From assembly GCA_016288355.1 (NCBI GenBank), contig JAEEYY010000028.1, positions 1 through 18,139 on the forward strand: a DNA stretch of 18,139 bases, in the 5' to 3' direction. Every line of letters starts with the position of its first letter. Position 1 is the stretch's first letter. This stretch comes from Synergistes sp. GTDB lineage: Bacteria; Synergistota; Synergistia; Synergistales; Synergistaceae. The position numbers were made by a program, and so were the translations under genes. Of this stretch, positions 13,110 to 18,139 are shown piece after piece. The notes beneath the pieces were generated by a model that saw only the letters and a program-made list of their open reading frames with translations, had not been told where the DNA came from and searched no databases.

Positions 13110-13774
13110 ATATGATACTATTTTACGGATTCAGCGGCGCGATAGCAATAATTGTTTTTTTTGCTTCTTTTACTAAGATCGAAAATAGAAGATGCGGCAG
13201 ATTCATGGAAATTGACGAAAAGACATGGGAAAACCGGGGACAAAACGATGGAGATGCGGCGCAATCCTAGAGGGGAATACACTCGACATCTGTGGAAAAC
13301 CGGGTCATGACGGGGTTCCGCTTGATATCAACAAATTTACATGCGAAAAGCGAAAAGCTCAAGAGGATTTGTTCGTCATTTTCTTCATGTATGACAACAG
13401 ATTTTTTAATAAATACACTTCAGATCCGTCACTGCCGCAGAAGGAAGCTGTTTTTCCCCGAAGGAACACCCAGCGTATGAGAATATATGGAAATCAGCGG
13501 AAGGCCGGCAGAGTTTTTTCGCATCGGCGTCGGTTTCCCGCGTCGATGCGGTTCGATGATATAAAAATTTCTGCATACAGGTACAAAATGATTGCGGTGT
13601 TATTGAATATCAGAGTGTAGATTCCGGCCTCGGATATGGGCTCCGGCAGGGGAGAGTATCGCCAATCCAGGCCTCAAAACGCTGGAAAATCGACCAAATA
13701 TCAGGCAAAAAGCATGTGCCCGGGGCCGCCTTTTATTCCGGCCATTTTTATGGGAAAATGCCAATATTTATTGG
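13110..13774. other. About 0.67 kb without a recognisable gene
   Basis: Open frames here, the longest being 131 codons on the plus strand (13225-13620), show no family motifs. They change character along their length and lack a convincing ribosome binding site. The stretch mixes A/T-rich parts (13140-13220, 13380-13430) with G/C-rich ones. The word AAAACCGGG recurs at 13230 and 13298 in related surroundings (GGGAAAACCGGGG and TGGAAAACCGGG). No tRNA, riboswitch or transposase was recognised. It may be decayed coding DNA or an unrecognised leader or non-coding RNA. Confidence 0.5.
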
Positions 13775-13803
13775 TTGTTTGTATCATGCCATGCTTCTAC
13801 AAT
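13775..13803 (+). promoter_or_regulatory. Promoter of the alanine racemase gene
   Basis: TTGTTT (13775-13780) and TACAAT (13798-13803) are separated by 17 bp. The predicted start near 13810 leaves a leader of about 70 nt before the ATG at 13883. Confidence 0.6.
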
Positions 13804-13882
13804 ATATCTACACAAATATGTCGGGCGGCGTTGGAGAATCGCGGCTGTTTACGCGAATTAGCCTGCCCGGAAAGGATGCTAT

Positions 13883-15019
13883 ATGGACGCTTCAACACGG
13901 AGAACTTGGGCTGAAATTGATCTGGATGCGCTGGCGCACAACTATCACCAGCTGCGGGTACCCGGGGTGAAATATCTCGGGGTTGTGAAGGCAAACGCAT
14001 ATGGACACGGCGCAGTACAGATCGCCGGAAAGCTTGAGGAGTTGGGCGCAGATTATCTTGCGGTTGCCTGCCTGGACGAGGCAATTGAGCTGCGGGAAGC
14101 CGGAATCAGCCTTCCGATTCTTATCCTCGGCCACACGCCGGTCGATTATGCGCAGGAGCTGCTTCGGTATGAACTGACGCAGGCGGTGTCGTTCTATGCT
14201 CATGCGGAGGCGTTCAGCGAAGCTGCTGTGGCCGCCGGCAAAAAGCTGCGCATCCACATTAAGGTGGATACCGGGATGTCCCGTACCGGTTTTCAGGTGG
14301 CCGGCGACCGGTTTGAGGGCGGCGTGGCGGATATTGTGAAAACCTGTGCGCTGCCCGGGCTTGACGCGGAAGGGATCTTTACGCACTTCTGCGTGGCGGA
14401 TGAAGACGATGAGGATAACGTGGCCTTTACAAAAGGGCAGTTTGAACTCTTTATGAAGACCCTCAGCGCGCTGGAGGACAGGGGAGTACATTTTTCCATT
14501 CGTCATTGCGCGAACAGCAGCGCGTCTGCCCGCTATCCGGAAATGCATCTCGATATGATACGGCCCGGCATCTCCCTGTACGGCGCGGGCCCGGAGGTCG
14601 AGCGGATGGGGCTTCGCCCGGTGATGAAGCTGAAATCCCGTATTTACAGCGTGAAGCAATTTGATCAGGAGGTCGATATCAGCTACGGCCGCACCTATCA
14701 CACCAGCGGGAGCAGCCGGATCGCGGTGGTGCCCATCGGATATGCCGACGGCCTTCACCGTCTTATGTCGAACAAGCTGTCTGTTATGACTGCTTCCGGG
14801 CCGGCGCCGGTTCGGGGCAGAATCTGCATGGACATGTGCATGATTGATCTAACCCAACTGCCTGAAGTGCAGATGGGGGATGAAGTGGAAATCTTCGGCG
14901 AAAAGCAAACTGCCGACGCCGTTGCGGAGCTTGCCGGAACCGTCTCCAATGAACTGCTCTGCAGCATAGGCAGGCGGGTGCCGCGGGTCTATTTTGAAGC
15001 GGAGAAGGCAACAACGTGA
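13883..15019 (+). CDS. alr: Alanine racemase
   Basis: This encodes 378 residues, the standard length. The PLP-binding motif is VVKANAYGHG with Lys36 as the Schiff-base lysine. The second catalytic base is Tyr268 in ISYGRTYHTS. GYADG and GRICMDMCMID are further family blocks, as are the barrel motifs VDTGMSRTGF and EGIFTHFCVADE. The enzyme interconverts L- and D-alanine, supplying D-Ala for peptidoglycan or, catabolically, turning D-Ala into L-Ala. ATG 13883 is preceded by GGAAAGGA with 6 nt spacing. It has its own promoter and a downstream terminator. It is divergent from the deacylase-transporter operon across about 0.8 kb, so it may be a housekeeping gene, a second alr, or a partner in D-alanine use. 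The symbol rests on motifs alone. Confidence 0.95.
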   Translation: MDASTRRTWAEIDLDALAHNYHQLRVPGVKYLGVVKANAYGHGAVQIAGKLEELGADYLAVACLDEAIELREAGISLPILILGHTPVDYAQELLRYELTQAVSFYAHAEAFSEAAVAAGKKLRIHIKVDTGMSRTGFQVAGDRFEGGVADIVKTCALPGLDAEGIFTHFCVADEDDEDNVAFTKGQFELFMKTLSALEDRGVHFSIRHCANSSASARYPEMHLDMIRPGISLYGAGPEVERMGLRPVMKLKSRIYSVKQFDQEVDISYGRTYHTSGSSRIAVVPIGYADGLHRLMSNKLSVMTASGPAPVRGRICMDMCMIDLTQLPEVQMGDEVEIFGEKQTADAVAELAGTVSNELLCSIGRRVPRVYFEAEKATT

Positions 15020-15043
15020 CAGCGTAAGCAGAATCTGAAACTA

Positions 15044-15092
15044 TACAGTAACGCACAGGCAACCGGGCATCGGTTGCCTGTGCGTTACTGTA
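15044..15092. terminator. Strong hairpin between convergent genes
   Basis: A perfect 22-bp stem (15044-15065 and 15071-15092) has a 5-nt loop, GGCAT. It sits 24 bp past the racemase stop and 12 bp past the stop of the minus-strand decarboxylase-family gene. T-tracts are poor on both sides, but stem length and position support termination for both. Confidence 0.75.
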
Positions 15093-15104
15093 TGTTATGC
15101 TGCA

Positions 15105-15917
15105 TTATCCGAGAACATATGAATCGCTGACATACATCGTGATGGTTCCATCCTGCCGCATGGCATGCTCAAAACCGAGCTTGGGAAGGGAATCAAGCGC
15201 AGCGAGGGTACGGAACATGGCCGGATTTTTGTACCACGCGTCAAGCGGGAGAATGGTCAGATCTGCGCTCCCCGCGAATGCGCGCCGCACTTTGTATTCC
15301 TGGGGATAGGCGATGTAATCGTGGAAGGCCATTCCGCCTTTCCCGACCCGGGGGATGCTCCTGTTGCCGAAGTTGATAACTTTTGCAGCATGCTCTCCGT
15401 CATCACACGCGGGCTGGATATCCTGCGGCTTGTCGTCTTCACGGAAATTCAGTTTGAGGATGGTCTCGCATTCGTAGGATGCGGCGGCCCACCAGTGATT
15501 GCCGACATGATGGGGAGCGGAGATGTCGCAGTACACTTTTGGCATGCCGTCTTCTTCCCGACCGCCAAGGATCGGGATTGCGTTGTTTTCATAGATAATC
15601 AGCGGATAGATTCCCTGGACTTCCGGCCCGCCGCCGATCCATTGGACCGGGACGGCAGCCTGGAATATCCGATATTCGCCGTTGCCAAGAAAGTCAACGC
15701 CGTGAAGATCACAATAGGACCAGAGTACGCGTGCCTGCAGGATTTCAAACTCCTCCGGTATGATCTCCGCCAGCGCATCCATATCGGTTATCTGCTCAAC
15801 ACTCAGAATATGCGCATCGCTGCAGACGACATGGACATTCGGATTGTACTCGTAGCCTACAAAGTGAACCGGCATACGATAGGTTAATGAATCCTGGATG
15901 ATAAGCTTTCCTCTCAA
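15105..15917 (-). CDS. Acetoacetate decarboxylase family protein
   Basis: This encodes 270 residues starting at TTG 15917; GGAG lies 7 nt upstream. The region PLIIYENNAIPILGGREEDG, then MPKVYCDI, matches the family pattern in which GRE is followed a few residues later by PK. Lys127 corresponds to the Schiff-base lysine region of acetoacetate decarboxylase (usually Lys-Lys; here Lys-Val, so the electrostatic neighbour lysine is not obvious). It follows the SDR gene by 18 bp, same strand, so the two form an operon. The family decarboxylates beta-keto acids, but many members act on other substrates. Pairing with a dehydrogenase suggests keto-acid or ketone chemistry, such as oxidation or reduction linked to decarboxylation. 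Substrate unknown. No signal peptide, so cytoplasmic. Confidence 0.82.
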   Translation of the reverse strand: MRGKLIIQDSLTYRMPVHFVGYEYNPNVHVVCSDAHILSVEQITDMDALAEIIPEEFEILQARVLWSYCDLHGVDFLGNGEYRIFQAAVPVQWIGGGPEVQGIYPLIIYENNAIPILGGREEDGMPKVYCDISAPHHVGNHWWAAASYECETILKLNFREDDKPQDIQPACDDGEHAAKVINFGNRSIPRVGKGGMAFHDYIAYPQEYKVRRAFAGSADLTILPLDAWYKNPAMFRTLAALDSLPKLGFEHAMRQDGTITMYVSDSYVLG

Positions 15918-15935
15918 GGTCTTTCTCCTCTCTCC

Positions 15936-16844
15936 TCAGCCGGGGAAGGGCAGCGTCAAGGGATTTTCACCGGCTGCCAACATTCGCTGGTATTCTTCGA
16001 AATATGCTCTGCGCTTTCTTGACACATCAATGGTAAGTTGGTCGAATTTGTCTCGGTCATGGCAGAACAGGCGGTACAGATCCTCTGCCTCAGCGACATA
16101 GATATCCGTTTTTTGGGCCTCAATGCCCGCAAAAACGATGTCGAGCGCGGTATCAAGCGCAAGCGCGCCCTCAGGAACGCCGATATTCTTGGTGAGCGCT
16201 TCGATTTCCTCAAAGGTTTTGCCTTTTTTCAGCAGCTGCTCGGCATACTCAGCTTTGAAAATCGGAGTGGCGACATTGGCCGGCGAGAACTGTGTAAAAT
16301 GTATATCCGTATCACAGTATTCCAGGGCAAGACATCTGGTGAATTCAATGACCGCGGCTTTTGTCGCGCCATAGCAGCACTGGAAGGGAACAGGGACAAG
16401 TCCTCCCAGCGAGGCCGTATTGATGATATGCCCGGAACCCTGTTTCAGCATCGCTTTCAGTGCTGCAAGTGTTCCGTATACGACACCCATCAGGTTCAGC
16501 TGAACCATTTCATTGAACTCATCGCCGCTGATCAGCTCTGTCATTTTTGTTTTGGGCTGCCCCGCATTGTTGAAAAGAAAATCAATCCGGCCCGCTTCTC
16601 TCACAGCAGAGTCGATCATACCCTCAATATCTTCACGCACCGTGATGTTAGCAACTAGGGGAATGGCCCTTCCAAAGTACTGTTCATTCAGCCGTTGGGC
16701 TTCCCGTTCCAATGCCGCTCTGTTGCGGGCGGCCATATACACACATGAGGCTCCTTTTTGCAAAAGTCGCTCAGAAATGCCGAGACCGAATCCGGACGAT
16801 GCGCCGGTGACGACGGCAACTTTACCCTCAAAATAACCTGCCAT
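15936..16844 (-). CDS. Short-chain dehydrogenase/reductase (classical SDR)
   Basis: This encodes 302 residues starting MAGYFEGKVAVVTG. ATG 16844 is chosen because GGAAAGGAA lies 7-8 nt upstream; the in-frame extension to 16967 runs through the promoter. The cofactor motif is TGASSGFG (13-20). NNAG is at 92-95, the catalytic Ser145 in INTASLGG, and Y158-x3-K162 in YGATK. The N-terminal motif with AARNR after the second strand fits NADP(H), tentatively. It is longer than the usual 250 residues, with a C-terminal helical extension (about 250-302, rich in charged residues). It oxidises or reduces a hydroxyl/keto group and is first gene of an operon with the decarboxylase-family protein, driven by a near-consensus promoter with palindromes at the start site. 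Confidence 0.93.
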   Translation of the reverse strand: MAGYFEGKVAVVTGASSGFGLGISERLLQKGASCVYMAARNRAALEREAQRLNEQYFGRAIPLVANITVREDIEGMIDSAVREAGRIDFLFNNAGQPKTKMTELISGDEFNEMVQLNLMGVVYGTLAALKAMLKQGSGHIINTASLGGLVPVPFQCCYGATKAAVIEFTRCLALEYCDTDIHFTQFSPANVATPIFKAEYAEQLLKKGKTFEEIEALTKNIGVPEGALALDTALDIVFAGIEAQKTDIYVAEAEDLYRLFCHDRDKFDQLTIDVSRKRRAYFEEYQRMLAAGENPLTLPFPG

Positions 16845-16912
16845 TGTGATGTTCCTTTCCCGATTGACGATTCCAAATACTTGTGTTTTACGCAGTATGC
16901 ATTTTAAAACCA

Positions 16913-16936
16913 ATATAGGCCTATATCCATATATGG
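16913..16936. promoter_or_regulatory. Two adjacent palindromes at the SDR transcription start, probable operator
   Basis: ATATAGGCCTATAT (16913-16926) and CCATATATGG (16927-16936) are perfect palindromes placed end to end. The second spans the predicted start (about 16932), and the first lies in the untranslated leader. A repressor bound here would block initiation or clearance. No regulator gene is next to the operon in this window. Confidence 0.65.
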
Positions 16937-16938
16937 TT

Positions 16939-16967
16939 AGTATAGCATTGCCGCAGTGTTTTGTCAA
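16939..16967 (-). promoter_or_regulatory. Near-consensus sigma-A promoter of the SDR operon
   Basis: On the minus strand, TTGACA (16967-16962), exactly 17 bp, then TATACT (16944-16939). Only one base differs from consensus, so without repression it should be strong. Confidence 0.85.
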
Positions 16968-16991
16968 AAAACGGAAGATTCATGAGAAATT

Positions 16992-17012
16992 GTTTTCGGA
17001 TACGCCGAAAAC
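16992..17012 (-). terminator. Hairpin after the methyltransferase gene
   Basis: GTTTTCGG (16992-16999) and CCGAAAAC (17005-17012) form an 8-bp stem with a 5-nt loop. It is followed on the minus strand by AATTTCTC. It would insulate the methyltransferase from the SDR promoter 25 bp downstream. Confidence 0.55.
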
Positions 17013-17042
17013 CTTGCCAGGCGTGCATAAGCGTATGCTGCC

Positions 17043-17693
17043 CTATTTTTCCGCTTTCAATGTACATGTGCTGCTCCATTGCCTCAGGACGCGAACAGAT
17101 GAAAACCCGGCTGCAAGCAAAGCCTCCGTCTCATGCGCAACCGTCAGCGGCGTATCGTAATGATAGAGCGCATCCTCTCTGACAGCCAGCTCTTTTTTCA
17201 TCCGGTTCAGTTCTTGCCTTCGGCCTGCTTCTTCCGCATCCGAGAGAGCAAAATAGTCGGTCAGAATAAAAAACCCGTTGGGCTTCAGAGCATTTCGCAG
17301 TCTTGCATACAGCTTGATTTTCTCGCCCACTGTGTAGTGGTGCAGCGACTCAACCGAAAGAGCGGCGTCATAAGCCTCGTTTTCAAACGCGGTATCAAAA
17401 TAGGAGCCGCAGATCAAGGTCAAATCCTTTTCCTTGAATTTAGCCTGTAAGGCCATCAGCATTCCGGGAGCGAGATCGATTCCGGTAATCCTTGCTGTGG
17501 GGTTCAGCGAAAAGCAGTATTCCAATTCCAAGCCGGTGCCGCAGCCCAGATCGAGAAGGGAAGCGCCTGGCTCGGCAGGCAGGCAGGACGCGGTAAAAGG
17601 ATAGAATTCCCGGGCTCCCTCTATGGCCGTGAGCTGATGCATGTCATAGCCGTCCAAACGGCTGTCAAAGAATTCTCCCATTTTTTCAAGCAT
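17043..17693 (-). CDS. Class I SAM-dependent methyltransferase
   Basis: This encodes 216 residues. Motif I is SLLDLGCGTGLELEY (about 46-60), the SAM-binding glycine loop. The acidic residue of motif II lies in ITGIDLAPGML. A motif III-like stretch is YDAALSVESLHHY, and KPNGFFILTDYF follows, as in small-molecule (UbiE/Methyltransf_25-type) enzymes. The C-terminal half is a charged helical cap (EEAGRRQELNRMKKELAVRE). AGGAGAT lies about 6 nt before ATG 17693. It is 46 bp downstream of the acetyltransferase on the same strand, so they may share a transcript. The substrate cannot be told from sequence, and there is no signal peptide. Confidence 0.9.
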   Translation of the reverse strand: MLEKMGEFFDSRLDGYDMHQLTAIEGAREFYPFTASCLPAEPGASLLDLGCGTGLELEYCFSLNPTARITGIDLAPGMLMALQAKFKEKDLTLICGSYFDTAFENEAYDAALSVESLHHYTVGEKIKLYARLRNALKPNGFFILTDYFALSDAEEAGRRQELNRMKKELAVREDALYHYDTPLTVAHETEALLAAGFSSVRVLRQWSSTCTLKAEK

Positions 17694-17739
17694 GATGATC
17701 TCCTATCAGAAGATTAAGCGCTGCTCTCGGGATGTTGCC

Positions 17740-18139
17740 TCATCTTCCCAACAGCTTGAGAAACCTTTTGTCATTCATCTGTTCATTCGTCAGGTATTCG
17801 CCATTGTAAAACAAAGCGTAGGTGGTGATCGGCGTCGGTGCGCTCTGCGCTTCCGTCTTGCTCTGCAGATGGATGGTGCGGAACGCCACGCCGTTTTCTT
17901 CTGCCGTCGCCTGTACAATCGGTACGTATTTGGCGTTGAAAGGGCATTGGTTCGTATAGTAGAGGACATATCCGCCCACATCAACGTGCGGGTGACGGGC
18001 ACAATCCTTGAAGTTTGGCTTTGCGGCACCGCTGTCAAATGGAAGGTACCAGAGCTGAACGCCGTTATCTGATTCATCACACACGGAGAAGCCCTTATGT
18101 TCCAGGAATTTGGGATCTGCCAGAAAGGGTTTTTTCCGG
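17740..18139 (-). CDS. YoaP-like GNAT-family acetyltransferase, C-terminal part (runs off the window)
   Basis: The open frame continues past 18139, so the 5' end is missing; a GTG at 18084 in the same frame is internal. The visible 132 residues begin with the end of a GNAT fold (FLADPKFLEHKGFSVCDESD). They continue with WYLPFDSGAAKPNFKDCARH, then a thioredoxin-like part VLYYTNQCPFNAKYVPIVQA and APTPITTYALFYNGEYLTNE. This matches my recollection of the YoaP-type C-terminal domain attached to N-acetyltransferases in Bacillota. The single Cys in TNQCPF sits where glutaredoxin-like folds have their active-site cysteine. Function in these proteins is not established. Confidence 0.82.
   Translation of the reverse strand, partial: RKKPFLADPKFLEHKGFSVCDESDNGVQLWYLPFDSGAAKPNFKDCARHPHVDVGGYVLYYTNQCPFNAKYVPIVQATAEENGVAFRTIHLQSKTEAQSAPTPITTYALFYNGEYLTNEQMNDKRFLKLLGR

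Noticed and set aside
13225..13620. 131-codon plus-strand frame in the intergenic stretch
   Set aside because: No good ribosome binding site, no motif, and composition changes along its length; not supported as a gene.
13810..13882. Riboswitch or T-box in the racemase leader
   Set aside because: The leader is only about 70 nt, with no recognisable aptamer core, T-box sequence or terminator hairpin.

Overview
The window looks like chromosomal DNA of a low-to-moderate GC Bacillota, most likely a gut-type Clostridia (Oscillospirales-like). The pointers are strong GGAGG-type ribosome binding sites, TTG/GTG starts, a tRNA with encoded CCA, an oligopeptide ABC transporter with a lipoprotein binding protein, and a YoaP-type acetyltransferase. 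The species assignment is inference; no marker gene is present.

Region 1 (about 1-3135) is a small integrated element in a tRNA-Thr(CGT) gene. A 45-bp stretch of the tRNA 3' half (43-87) is repeated perfectly at 3091-3135. Between the copies lie a truncated tyrosine integrase (minus strand), a small helical protein (minus), and a plus-strand ribbon-helix-helix regulator followed by two membrane proteins of unknown function, one with a C-terminal SHOCT domain. Just inside each end are 12-bp direct repeats of near-identical sequence, two on the left and three on the right, as expected for integrase arm sites. The divergent promoter region holds two perfect TTGCGCAA-centred palindromes plus a degenerate third copy; one palindrome sits exactly in the -35/-10 spacer. 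The element appears non-autonomous or decayed.

Region 2 (3136-3813) holds the displaced original tRNA terminator and a zinc-ribbon membrane protein, closed by a strong bidirectional terminator.

Region 3 (3858-13059, all minus strand) is a peptide / D-amino-acid utilisation block. In transcription order it encodes an N-acyl-D-amino-acid deacylase, two DppB/DppC-type permeases, two OppD/OppF-type ATPases, a family 5 solute-binding lipoprotein, a LysR-type regulator and a leaderless class A beta-lactamase-fold serine hydrolase. The genes are tightly spaced from the deacylase to the second ATPase. The parts fit import of short peptides or N-acylated D-amino acids followed by cytoplasmic hydrolysis. 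An alanine racemase (plus strand, own promoter, 13883-15019) lies upstream beyond a roughly 0.7-kb stretch without a recognisable gene, and could link released D-alanine to L-alanine.

Region 4 (15105-18139, minus strand) contains an SDR oxidoreductase plus acetoacetate-decarboxylase-family pair, driven by a near-consensus promoter with two adjacent palindromes at the predicted transcription start. Beyond it are a class I methyltransferase and the C-terminal part of a YoaP-like acetyltransferase that runs off the window.
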